Of a stretch of DNA of 64,000 nucleotides, positions 1 through 9,746 are shown piece by piece (the stretch's first letter is position 1; every line of letters begins with the position of its first letter). Origin of the DNA: JAMLJG01 sp035327585. Its GTDB lineage: Bacteria; Verrucomicrobiota; Kiritimatiellia; CAIVKH01. The notes beneath the pieces were generated by a model. The model was not told the origin of the DNA, did no database searches, and worked only from the letters and a program-made list of their open reading frames with translations. The position numbers were made by a program, and so were the translations under genes. Where the stretch lies: positions 9,986 to 73,985 of the forward strand of contig DAOLDD010000013.1 in NCBI GenBank assembly GCA_035327585.1, read 5' to 3'.

Positions 1-117
1 AACTATGCCGCCTTCATGCGCTACGCCTTCCGCGGCAGCTTGCATGCCCGCTCCACCGCCTCGTCCCTCGGCTTCCGCTGCGCGCGGGACGCGGATACCG
101 GGGAATCCATGCCATGA
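1..117 (+). CDS. C-terminal end of a formylglycine-generating-enzyme (SUMF1/FGE-sulfatase) domain protein, partial
   Basis: Frame 1 is open from the window start and ends at TGA 115-117. The 38 visible residues include RSTASSLGFRCARD, which matches the closing signature of FGE-sulfatase domains (R.S...GFRCAR). The stop overlaps the ATG of the next gene (ATGA at 114-117), so the two are translationally coupled. The domain may stand alone or be the tail of a larger fused protein. In PVC bacteria such domains occur near copper nitrite reductases, and the SCO, zinc-binding and NnrS genes that follow fit that setting, but the nitrite reductase itself would lie outside the window and is only inferred. 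Confidence 0.7.
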   Translation, partial: NYAAFMRYAFRGSLHARSTASSLGFRCARDADTGESMP

Positions 118-776
118 ACACGCGCCCTGTAGACGCGCGCGTTGAGCGCGTTGTCCCAACGCGCCGCGGCGGCTTGGGCCAAGCCGCCCTACCTTTGCTG
201 TGCTGCGTGTGGGCGCTTCTCGCGTTATGTGCGCACGCCGACTCCTGCTGCGCGTCGAAACCGGCGCCCGCGTCGGAAGAGGAAGCGCTGCCACTGGATT
301 CGGTCTATCAGCTTGAATCGACCTGGACCAACAGCACTGGCGCGGCGCGGCCGATGGGCGACTTGCGCGGACCGCATCGCATCGTTGTCATGTTCTACGC
401 CTCGTGCACATATGCGTGTCCAATGCTGGTGGCGGACCTGAAGAAAATCGAGGCGCGCCTGCCCGCGAAGCCCGGGGTGGTGTTCACGCTGTTTTCCTTC
501 GACGACGAACGCGACACGCCGGCCGCGCTGGCGGCCTTCGCGGAGCGGCAGGGCATCGGCGCGCCGGGCTGGGAGCTGCTGACCGGCCCGCGTGAGGCGG
601 CGCGCGAAATGGCTGCGGTGCTCGGCGTGCGCTATCGCAAGGAGTCCGGCGGCGCGATCGCGCATTCCAACGAAATTTCGCTGCTTGATGGCGAGGGCCG
701 CATCGTCGCGCGGCTCAAGGGATTGAACGAAGATCCGCAACCAATCCTGGAGGCATTGGCGCGCAGCGATGATTGA
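114..776 (+). CDS. SCO1/SenC/PrrC family copper chaperone
   Basis: This 220-aa thioredoxin-fold protein has the SCO copper site: the CxxxC motif in ASCTYACPM (about residues 97-101) and a downstream His in AHSNEISLLD (about residue 183). A signal/anchor helix (LPLLCCVWALLALCAHA, about 26-42) places the domain outside the cytoplasmic membrane. SCO proteins deliver copper to cupredoxin or heme-copper oxidase sites; next to an NnrS gene the likely client is a copper nitrite or nitrous-oxide reductase (inference). The start overlaps the upstream stop by 4 bp and the stop overlaps the next start by 8 bp. The N-terminal region that precedes and enters the signal helix is encoded by a palindromic repeat (141-192), so residues 10-27 are probably repeat-derived. 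Confidence 0.9.
   Translation: MNTRPVDARVERVVPTRRGGLGQAALPLLCCVWALLALCAHADSCCASKPAPASEEEALPLDSVYQLESTWTNSTGAARPMGDLRGPHRIVVMFYASCTYACPMLVADLKKIEARLPAKPGVVFTLFSFDDERDTPAALAAFAERQGIGAPGWELLTGPREAAREMAAVLGVRYRKESGGAIAHSNEISLLDGEGRIVARLKGLNEDPQPILEALARSDD
141..192. repeat. BIME-like pair of palindromes inside the SCO gene
   Basis: Two hairpins lie head to head: arms GCGCGTT (146-152)/AACGCGC (158-164), and GGCGGCTT (168-175)/AAGCCGCC (181-188) closed by CTAC (189-192), the complement of the GTAG head. The layout matches the repeat in leuS at 15505-15558, but the loops differ (GTCCC and GGGCC here) and the left head is degenerate (GTTG). It lies in frame within the start of the SCO coding sequence. 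Confidence 0.75.
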
Positions 777-1161
777 ACCCGACCCCCGACCTCTCGTGTA
801 TTCCTGCTCCGGTTGCTCCAGTGTGGCGCAGCTTGCGAATCGTATCGCCGTGAACCTCGACCGCGCGGGCCGCGCGGAAATGTCCTGCATCGCGGGCGTG
901 GGCGGCGGCGTGCGTTCGCTGGTCAAGACCGCGCAGTCGGGACGGCCGATCATCGCCCTCGACGGGTGTGCGCTGCAATGCACGCTCCACTGCCTGCAGC
1001 GGGTGGGCGTGACGCCGCACACGCATCTGATCCTCACGACCTACGGCATCGCCAAGCGCGCGCATGAGGACGCGTCCTCCGAAGCGGTGGAGGCCATCGA
1101 AGCCGAAGTGACCGCCGATCTCGAAGCGCGCGGCCTGCTGATTCAGGAGGCGCCCGTATGA
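769..1161 (+). CDS. putative zinc-binding protein, DGC-domain (DUF1847/PF08859-like)
   Basis: This is a 130-aa soluble protein with a Cys pattern typical of the small putative zinc-binding DGC family: YSCSGCSSV near residues 11-16, MSCIAGVGGG near 38, and DGCALQCTLHC near 66-75 (the D-G-C that names the family). The biochemical role of the family is not established. Members are often found beside NnrS and other denitrification or copper genes, as here. It overlaps the SCO gene by 8 bp and the NnrS gene by 4 bp, so it sits in a tightly coupled operon. No signal peptide is visible. Confidence 0.8.
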   Translation: MIEPDPRPLVYSCSGCSSVAQLANRIAVNLDRAGRAEMSCIAGVGGGVRSLVKTAQSGRPIIALDGCALQCTLHCLQRVGVTPHTHLILTTYGIAKRAHEDASSEAVEAIEAEVTADLEARGLLIQEAPV

Positions 1162-2348
1162 ACGCCCCGGCACGGGTGCGCTGGCGCGATGCGGAACCGT
1201 ACCGCCTGCTGTTTCTGCTCGGCGCGTGGCTGGGCGTCGCGGCGGTGGCACTGTGGCCGCTGTTCGTTTACGGGGCGATCAAGACGTATCCGGGCGTCGC
1301 CCATGCGCGGGTGATGATCGAGGGGTTCGCCGCGTGTTTTGTGCTCGGCTTCCTCGGCACCGCGCTGCCGCACATGCTGGAGGCGCCCCGGTTTACGTTC
1401 GCCGAGGTATTGGTTCTTCTCGCGGGCCTGTTCGGCGCGAGCGCGCTGCATTTCGCGGCGCTGCACCCGGCGGGCGACATGGTATTCGCGGCGACGCTGT
1501 TGTTCTTCATCGCGGGCGCGGGATGGCGCGCGGCGCGTCGGAAGGATCGCCCTCCGCCGGGGCTGTTCGCCGTGCTGCTCGGTTTGTTGTGCGCGGTGTG
1601 CGGCGCGCTGGCACAGGCGTTGTATCCGTGGACGAATCTTCCGCCGTTCGTGCATCCGTTCAGCAAGTTGTTGCTTTACCAGGGATTCCTGTTGCTGCCG
1701 GTGCTGGGCGTGGGCGCGTACATCCTGCCGGTATTCGTCGGCTATCCGCGCCGCCAGTCGCCGGTGGCGTTGGCGCAGGCGCCGCGCGCGTGGGAGCGGG
1801 AGGCCGCAGCGCTTGTATTGTTCGCGGTGGGCCTGCTGGCGAGCTTCGCGATGGAGGCGCTGGGTCAGGCGCGCGGCGGGTATGCCGTCCGGCTCGCGCT
1901 GCTCTGCGCGTTCCTGTTCCGTTCGCTGCCGGTGCACCGGCGACAGCAGAATCCCGGCGCCATGGCGTGGATCACGCGGCTGGCGCTGCTGGCGTTGCCG
2001 GTCGGCTATGCCTGTCTCGCCGCGTGGCCGTCCGCGCCGCTCGCGTGGCTGCACATTGTGTTCATCAGCGGACTCGGCTGGTTGATCCTCTCGGTCGCGA
2101 CCCGCGTCATCGTTGCGCACGGCGGGTTCCAGCACCTCTTCGGCGCGCGCTGGCCGATGCTCTGGTGGGTCTTCGGCCTCGTGACGCTGGCGATGGCGAC
2201 GCGCGTATCGGCGGACTGGATGCCGGACAGCCGGTTCAACCACTACGCCTACGCCGCGCTGAGCTGGATCGCCGGCGTCCTGCTCTGGCTGGGCGCGATG
2301 CGGCGGTTCCTGTTCGCCGCCGATCCGGCGGCTTCCGGCCCCAGGTAG
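1158..2348 (+). CDS. nnrS: NnrS family heme-copper membrane protein
   Basis: The 396-aa polytopic membrane protein has about twelve hydrophobic helices, the usual size and topology of NnrS. NnrS proteins are heme- and copper-containing inner-membrane proteins linked to nitric-oxide stress and denitrification. The start is supported by AGGAGG (1145-1150) seven bases upstream and by the ATGA overlap with the preceding gene. It is the last gene of the + strand cluster. Its stop TAG (2346-2348) directly abuts the stop of the convergent DUF1501 gene with no spacer, so there is no room for an intergenic terminator. The family call rests on topology, size and context more than on a single motif. Confidence 0.8.
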   Translation: MNAPARVRWRDAEPYRLLFLLGAWLGVAAVALWPLFVYGAIKTYPGVAHARVMIEGFAACFVLGFLGTALPHMLEAPRFTFAEVLVLLAGLFGASALHFAALHPAGDMVFAATLLFFIAGAGWRAARRKDRPPPGLFAVLLGLLCAVCGALAQALYPWTNLPPFVHPFSKLLLYQGFLLLPVLGVGAYILPVFVGYPRRQSPVALAQAPRAWEREAAALVLFAVGLLASFAMEALGQARGGYAVRLALLCAFLFRSLPVHRRQQNPGAMAWITRLALLALPVGYACLAAWPSAPLAWLHIVFISGLGWLILSVATRVIVAHGGFQHLFGARWPMLWWVFGLVTLAMATRVSADWMPDSRFNHYAYAALSWIAGVLLWLGAMRRFLFAADPAASGPR

Positions 2349-3665
2349 CTATGCGGACGCCGGGCCGATAAGCGGAAAGGCGCGGCCCAGGATGGGGGCA
2401 CTCGGCGCGGCGAGGTGGCCTTCGAGCAGCGTGGCGTAGACCGAGCGGAAATCGATGGCGTGCCGCAGGTCGCCCCGGTCAAGTTGCCCTGGTTCGAGGC
2501 TGGGCATCGCGCCGTGCAGGCCGGCGGGGAAACGGCCGCCCGCGATGAAAACCGGTGCGGCGGCGCCGTGGTCCGTGCCGTTGCTCGCGTTCTCGGCGAC
2601 CCGGCGGCCGAATTCGCTGAACCCGAGCACCGCGACGCGCTGGTGGTTGCCCTGCGCCTTCATCTCGTCCATGAACGCCTTCATCGCATCGCCGAACTCG
2701 CGCAGCAGGCGCTCATGCGACCCGAGCTGGTTCGCGTGCGTGTCGAAGCCGCCGTGCGACACGTAGTACACGCGGGTCGGCATGCCGCCGCCGATGAGTT
2801 TGGCGATGAGTTCCATGTCGCGGCCCACCTTGGAACCGGGGAACGTGGTTTTCGTCGCCGTATTGGACAATTTGCGGATGCGGTCGGAGCTGACCTGCGC
2901 GTCGAGCGCGGTGCGCTCGAGAAAGTCGATGGGGCGCTCCTCCCGATGGCGGTTGTTGTGCCCGCCCGCAAGCGAGTCGATGGAGCCGCCGGCGGCGCCA
3001 TCCGACATATTGTTCATGCGCTGGAAGAGTTCCTCGTCCTGCTCATTCATTCCGCCTGGCAGGCGGCGGAACTGGCGGGGCGAGGCGAACGTCACGCCCT
3101 TGGGATGCTGCGCGGTGAAGGACTGCGGCGCTTCGTTGCCGAAGGCCACGCCCGCGGAGGCGTCGAGCCCCGCGCACTGGTTGTCGAAGAAGCGGCCAAT
3201 CCAGCCGTACAGCTCCGCCCGGTTCGCGTCGCTCGCCGTTTGCCAGATTTCCATCGAGCGGAAATGCGAACGATTGGGGTTGGGATAGCCGACGCCCTGC
3301 ACGATCGAGAGGAGGCCGTCGTCGTACAGGCTCTTGAGTCCCGGGAGCGAGGGGTGCAGGCCGACGCCGTCCGCGAGGCGAAGCGCGGCGTCCTTCGCGA
3401 TGGCCAGGTGCGGCCGCGCTTCATAATAAAAATCGTTTTCCACCGGGATCACCGTGTTCAGCCCATCATTTCCGCCGGCGAGCTGGAGCACGACGAGGAT
3501 CGTGCCGTCCTTCCCGTTCGCGACCGGCAGTGCGGCGTCGGCGGCATGCGCGGTGAGCGAGCTGATGGTCGCGTGCAGGAAACCCGGCACCGTCCACGAG
3601 ACCGCGCCGCCGAGCAGCGTGGTGCGGAGGAACTCACGGCGGGAACGAAAGAGGGGAGCATCCAT
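2349..3665 (-). CDS. DUF1501 family twin-arginine-exported protein
   Basis: The 438-aa protein begins with a Tat signal (SRREFLRTTLLGG followed by a hydrophobic stretch ending near AHA), so it is probably exported folded. The mature part shows the alkaline-phosphatase-fold features of DUF1501: LQLAGGNDGLNTVIP near residues 57-72, LGFSEFGRRVAEN near 348-360 and GTDHGAAAPVFIAGG near 363-377. Members form a conserved pair with DUF1800 in planctomycetes, Verrucomicrobia and proteobacteria; their substrate is unknown. The start lies 10 bp after the DUF1800 stop, and its Shine-Dalgarno (GAGG on the - strand) overlaps that stop, so the two are coupled. Confidence 0.93.
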   Translation of the reverse strand: MDAPLFRSRREFLRTTLLGGAVSWTVPGFLHATISSLTAHAADAALPVANGKDGTILVVLQLAGGNDGLNTVIPVENDFYYEARPHLAIAKDAALRLADGVGLHPSLPGLKSLYDDGLLSIVQGVGYPNPNRSHFRSMEIWQTASDANRAELYGWIGRFFDNQCAGLDASAGVAFGNEAPQSFTAQHPKGVTFASPRQFRRLPGGMNEQDEELFQRMNNMSDGAAGGSIDSLAGGHNNRHREERPIDFLERTALDAQVSSDRIRKLSNTATKTTFPGSKVGRDMELIAKLIGGGMPTRVYYVSHGGFDTHANQLGSHERLLREFGDAMKAFMDEMKAQGNHQRVAVLGFSEFGRRVAENASNGTDHGAAAPVFIAGGRFPAGLHGAMPSLEPGQLDRGDLRHAIDFRSVYATLLEGHLAAPSAPILGRAFPLIGPASA

Positions 3666-3675
3666 GGTGGTTTCC

Positions 3676-5166
3676 TCAGGTGAGTTGGTAGTGCGGCGTG
3701 CTCATCAGGATGTGCAGGAGATCCCGGATCTGGGTGTTGGTGAACGGACCGCCCACGCGTTTCGCGAGGTACGTCTTGACCGCTTCCTGGTCCGCCTCCC
3801 GGAGCGGGGCCTGGAAGAGCACCCGCGCGAGGTGCGCGACGAGCTGGTCCGCGTCGCCCCGCACGGAGGCGGGCACGGCGAGGTCCGCGTCGACCGCCGG
3901 TTCCATCGTCGCGAGCGCCTTGATGATTTGCCCGCGCAACGGACCGCCGCCGGACAGCGCTTCATTCGGGCGACCCTGCGTCATTACGCGTCCGCCTTTC
4001 ACGAGGAAGCCCGCGAGATTGTAGCGTTTGAGGAGCGTGTCCGCCGTGATCCAGGTATAGCCGCCGGGCCAGCCCTTGACGTTTGGCGGCTGGAACAGTT
4101 CCTGGCCGAGTGTGGCCAGGATGCCGGCGCACGCCTCGTCGGACGGCAGCGTGGCCTGCAGCATGCGCGTCGTGCCCGCGAGCCATTGCGCCGGACTCTT
4201 GATCTGCGTGCGCCGCGCCCGCTCACTGTAGAAGGCGCGGCTCCGGAACATGGCGCGCAGGACGGGCTTTAGTTCGAGCTGGTGTTTCACGAACACCGCC
4301 GCGAGGGCGTTAACCACCTCCGGTTCCGGGTCGTCGTATGCGAAGAAACTCCACAGCTTCGCGCAGATGAACGGGGCCATCGCCGGTTGCTTAAGGATCA
4401 GGCGGACGGCGTCACCGCCGTTGAAGGCGCCGGTCTCGCCGAAGATCGTCTTGGCGCCGGTGTCGCGCAGACGGGGGCGTTCCATGAAGCGAAAAGCCTC
4501 CTGTTGCAGGCTCCACCCGCAAAACGCGCGCGCCGCGTTCTTGATGTCCTCCTCGGCATAGTTGCCCTCGCCGAGGGAGAACAGTTCCATCACCTCGCGC
4601 GCGAAATTCTCATTCGGCTGCTTTGGGTTGCTGCGCGCATTGTCGAGATAGATCAGCATCGCCGGGTCCTGCGCCACCGCGACGACCAGCGCCTCGAAAT
4701 TTCCCGCCGCGTGCGCGCGGAACGTCGTGTTCTGCAGGTACATCGGGTAGGCGAACCGCACCTTTTCGAAACTCGTCGCGAAGTGGCCGTGCCAGAACAG
4801 GGTGAGTTTTTCCTGCAGGGGGCGCGCGGTGTTGCGCATGCGAGCGAGCCACCAGCCGCGCGCGGCGATGATGCGCAGGGCCTCGGTTCGCCGCTCCTCG
4901 CGCTGGTATTCCTGCCGTTCCTCCCGCGTCATTCCCTGCGTGGCGCGGGGATCGGGCCTTGCGTCCGCGCCGTCTGCGGCCGCGAAGGCGGGCGGTTCAA
5001 CCACATCCGGTATGGCCTCGAAATCGACCAGTCGGTCCACCGCCTCGCCAGGTGTCATCGCCGCCGTCGCGAGTATTTCGTCGAGCGTGCCGCCGAAACC
5101 CGCGCGGTTCACCAGGTGCGCGGCCAGGGTGGGGGACCAGTCTTCGCGTGGGAGCTCGGTTAACAT
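3676..5166 (-). CDS. DUF1800 family protein
   Basis: This 496-aa protein (from the ATG at 5166) shows the DUF1800 pattern: HLVNRAGFGGTLDEI at the start, a central LTLFWHGHFATS with ARSNPKQPNENFAREVMELFSLGEGNY, then KGWPGGYTWI near the C-terminus. A TTG at 5214 would add 16 residues (MIIDNNLLEY...), but these do not resemble the family start, so the internal ATG is preferred although no strong ribosome site precedes it. No clear signal peptide is seen. DUF1800 and DUF1501 are almost always adjacent and are thought to act together outside the cytoplasm, with unknown activity. The YyaL-type gene ends 62 bp upstream on the same strand, so the three may be one transcript. Confidence 0.9.
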   Translation of the reverse strand: MLTELPREDWSPTLAAHLVNRAGFGGTLDEILATAAMTPGEAVDRLVDFEAIPDVVEPPAFAAADGADARPDPRATQGMTREERQEYQREERRTEALRIIAARGWWLARMRNTARPLQEKLTLFWHGHFATSFEKVRFAYPMYLQNTTFRAHAAGNFEALVVAVAQDPAMLIYLDNARSNPKQPNENFAREVMELFSLGEGNYAEEDIKNAARAFCGWSLQQEAFRFMERPRLRDTGAKTIFGETGAFNGGDAVRLILKQPAMAPFICAKLWSFFAYDDPEPEVVNALAAVFVKHQLELKPVLRAMFRSRAFYSERARRTQIKSPAQWLAGTTRMLQATLPSDEACAGILATLGQELFQPPNVKGWPGGYTWITADTLLKRYNLAGFLVKGGRVMTQGRPNEALSGGGPLRGQIIKALATMEPAVDADLAVPASVRGDADQLVAHLARVLFQAPLREADQEAVKTYLAKRVGGPFTNTQIRDLLHILMSTPHYQLT

Positions 5167-5228
5167 AACAGGATGTATAACGATATATTCGAGCAGATTA
5201 TTGTCGATGATCAATTCGAATCATGTGG

Positions 5229-7448
<2,220 letters not shown>

Positions 7449-7694
7449 GCCTGTAGCCTACCACACCCCCTCGTCATCGTCCTCCTCGTCCTCAATTCGG
7501 AATATTTACCACGGAGTACACGGAGGCACGGAGAGAGGAGAACGAGGGACCGCGGATTAATCCGCGTTAATCCGTTTAATCGGCGGTCAAATCTACCTCT
7601 TCTTACGCAATGGCATTCGACAATGAGAACGACGACGAGTACGAGGACGAAGTGGGGACGAAATCTGCTCGTGTCCGGCGGGGCTGCATCTAGA
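7449..7694. repeat. intergenic patchwork of short-word repeats and a palindrome
   Basis: This gap between divergent genes has no credible ORF. It holds a CGTCATCGTCCTCCTCGTCC-type run (7470-7492), facing a complementary-type GACGACGAGTACGAGGACGA run (7630-7650). Between them lie CACGGAG words (7510-7533) and a perfect 16-bp palindrome, CGCGGATTAATCCGCG (7551-7566). A related GGTGGATTAATCCGCC occurs at about 20977-20992. Promoters for the two divergent genes must lie here, but no clear -35/-10 pair stands out. Confidence 0.6.
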
Positions 7695-7709
7695 ATGACC
7701 GGCCTTGCT

Positions 7710-8696
7710 ATGAAGTGCCTGGCCTCCATCTTTCTGTTTCTCGTCCTCGCGTGCGGAGCGCAAGCCGCGGCCCCGTCCGGCGAACTGCCGGCGTTCTGGC
7801 ATGAGAAGGAAAAGTTTGTCGCGCTGCGCGACCTCGCGGCGACGTATGGCATGGAACTCAGCGGCCCGGCCGCCCAGCGGATCACGATCCAGAACCGCTC
7901 CCACACGCTGATATTCAAAACCGACGGGCGCGAGGCGCAAATCGACGGCACGCTGGTCTGGCTGCATGCGCCGGTTTCCCTCGTGCGCGGGCGCTGGGCG
8001 ATGCGGGAGGTGGACGCGCGGGTCGTGGTGGACCCTGTCATGCGGCCGGGCCGCTATTTGAAGTCCGTCGGCCACCGCGTGGTCGTCATTGATCCCGGCC
8101 ATGGCGGCCAGGATACCGGCGCGAAGGGACGGCGCGGCGTCGAGGAGAAGCGCGTGGCGCTGGATCTCGCCCGCCGCCTGCGTGCGCACCTGGTCAACGC
8201 CGGGGTGAAGGTCTACATGACGCGCGAGAGCGACCGGTTCATCGAACTCGACGAGCGCTGTCGCAAGGCCGGGCGCTGGGGCGCGGATTTCTTTATCAGC
8301 ATCCACCTCAACTCCGCCGCCAGCACCTCCGCGTCCGGCGCGGAAACCTACGCCCTCGCCGCCGCCGGCTATGAATCGACGGCGGGCGGCCTGTCGAATC
8401 TCAGCCAGCCGGGCAACCAGTTTGAAGCGGCGAACGGCGTCGCCGCGTTCAACATCCAGCGCGCCCTCACGACCCGGCTGGGCTCCGTCGATCGCGGCGT
8501 CAAACGCTCGCGTTTCCTCGTGCTGAAAAACGCGCCGTGCCCCGCCGTTCTGGTCGAATGCGCCTTCGTCTCGAATCCGCGGGAGGAGGAGAAACTGCTG
8601 CTGGAGGCGCATCGCGAGGCGATGGCGCAAAGCCTCGCGCGCGGCACGCTCAACTACCTGAATCTCGTCAAACGCGCGCAAGTGGAGGTCCGATGA
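7710..8696 (+). CDS. N-acetylmuramoyl-L-alanine amidase (Amidase_3), secreted
   Basis: The 328-aa protein has a signal peptide (MKCLASIFLFLVLACGAQA), an N-terminal copper-amine-oxidase-N-like segment of about 90 residues, then a zinc-dependent Amidase_3 domain. Visible zinc and catalytic motifs are VVIDPGHGGQDTGAKG, GVEEKRVALDLARRL, DFFISIHLNSA and AVLVECAFVSNPREEE. It would cleave the bond between MurNAc and L-Ala in periplasmic peptidoglycan. The reading frame stays open far upstream, but that part is antisense to the YyaL-like gene. ATG 7710 gives the clean signal peptide; ATG 7695 is an in-frame alternative adding five residues. The stop overlaps the next ATG by 4 bp. Confidence 0.92.
   Translation: MKCLASIFLFLVLACGAQAAAPSGELPAFWHEKEKFVALRDLAATYGMELSGPAAQRITIQNRSHTLIFKTDGREAQIDGTLVWLHAPVSLVRGRWAMREVDARVVVDPVMRPGRYLKSVGHRVVVIDPGHGGQDTGAKGRRGVEEKRVALDLARRLRAHLVNAGVKVYMTRESDRFIELDERCRKAGRWGADFFISIHLNSAASTSASGAETYALAAAGYESTAGGLSNLSQPGNQFEAANGVAAFNIQRALTTRLGSVDRGVKRSRFLVLKNAPCPAVLVECAFVSNPREEEKLLLEAHREAMAQSLARGTLNYLNLVKRAQVEVR
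8684..8688 (+). promoter_or_regulatory. Shine-Dalgarno GGAGG deciding the start of the HAD-like gene
   Basis: GGAGG lies four bases before ATG 8693 and within the end of the amidase gene. It supports starting the HAD-like gene here rather than at the upstream in-frame ATG at 8537. Confidence 0.6.
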
Positions 8697-9598
8697 AAAA
8701 GCAAACTGTTCGTCCGTCCGCGAACTTCACGTGGGGCCGCCCGCTGCACCTCAAGTACTACATGTTCGATTGGGACGACAATATCCTGCACATGCCGACG
8801 CGGATTCACCTCGAGAAGAAAACCGCGAGCGGCTGGGCGCCGTACGACGTGTCGACCGCGCAATTCGCGCGCATCCGGCGCACGATGAAGAACTGCCGGC
8901 CGCTGGGCGATGACTGGGATCGCGCGTTTTCCGATTTCTACGACGTGGGTCGGCGCGGCGTGGAGGCCTTCCTCGACGACACGCGCAAGGCGTTGCGTCC
9001 GATTATCAAAGGCGAAGCGCGCGGCGCGCCGAGCTTCCAGAAATTCCGCAAGGCGCTGGTCGAGGGACGCCTGTTCGCCATCATCACCGCGCGCTCCCAT
9101 AGCGCCGCCGCGATCCGCAAGGGCGTCGAATATTTCATCAAGCGCGTGCTCACGCCCGCCGAGATGGCGGAGATGCTCGCCAACCTGCGCGGCTACATCG
9201 CCTATTTTGACGGCGATCCCGGGGCCCTGTCCGACCGGCAGGTGCTCAAGCAATACCTCGACCTCTGCCGCTATCGCGGGGTGACCTCGCCGGAGTTCCA
9301 GCAGTTGATGGGCCGCAAGCTCGGCGGTTCGGAGAGCCCCGAGGAGGCGAAGCAGTTCGCCATTCGCGAATTTGTGCAGCACGCCATCGGTCTCGTGCGC
9401 GGCGGCAAAAAGGTGGCGAAGATCAGCATCGGGTTCTCGGATGACGACCGGAAAAACATCGAGGCCGTCGAGGAGTTCATCCGCCACGAACTGGGCCGCG
9501 AGTATCCCGGCGTCAAATTCGTCGTCTACGACACCTCCGATCCCCGCCGTCGCGCCGGCCGGAAAATCGTGATCAAGCGGGAGGCGGGGAAAGCCTAG
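8693..9598 (+). CDS. HAD-superfamily-like hydrolase, uncharacterised
   Basis: This 301-aa soluble protein has the order of motifs expected of a HAD fold: YYMFDWDDNILHMPT near residues 22-36 (acidic motif I), FAIITARSHS near 125-134 (motif II Ser/Thr), and KISIGFSDDDRKNIEAVEEF near 243-262 (acidic motif IV). The D-W-D-D-N of motif I differs from the classical DxDxT/V. Substrate unknown. It is translationally coupled to the amidase (ATGA overlap), hinting at a cell-wall or metabolite link, but this is inference only. Confidence 0.65.
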   Translation: MKKQTVRPSANFTWGRPLHLKYYMFDWDDNILHMPTRIHLEKKTASGWAPYDVSTAQFARIRRTMKNCRPLGDDWDRAFSDFYDVGRRGVEAFLDDTRKALRPIIKGEARGAPSFQKFRKALVEGRLFAIITARSHSAAAIRKGVEYFIKRVLTPAEMAEMLANLRGYIAYFDGDPGALSDRQVLKQYLDLCRYRGVTSPEFQQLMGRKLGGSESPEEAKQFAIREFVQHAIGLVRGGKKVAKISIGFSDDDRKNIEAVEEFIRHELGREYPGVKFVVYDTSDPRRRAGRKIVIKREAGKA

Positions 9599-9622
9599 CG
9601 GCTTGCCCTGCCTATCGTAAGC

Positions 9623-9691
9623 CGTTCGCGTTCACGTACCCGTACACGCTCCTGGCTTTCGTGATCGTGAACGTGTACGTGAACGTGAATG
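9623..9691. repeat. GTGAAC/GTGTAC word inverted repeat (hairpin)
   Basis: The 17-nt arms 9623-9639 (CGTTCGCGTTCACGTAC) and 9675-9691 (GTACGTGAACGTGAATG) are complementary with two mismatches, separated by 35 nt. It lies after the HAD-like gene in a 148-bp gap and may act as a 3' hairpin. The same word family forms the hairpin at 13022-13084. Confidence 0.75.
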
Positions 9692-9746
9692 AGAACGGAA
9701 GGGTGGCGGGCCTTGAAATCGCGGGGCGGGGGTCTACACTGCGGGC

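Noticed and set aside
5167..5214. TTG start adding 16 residues to DUF1800
   Set aside because: No ribosome site and no similarity to the family start; ATG 5166 fits better.
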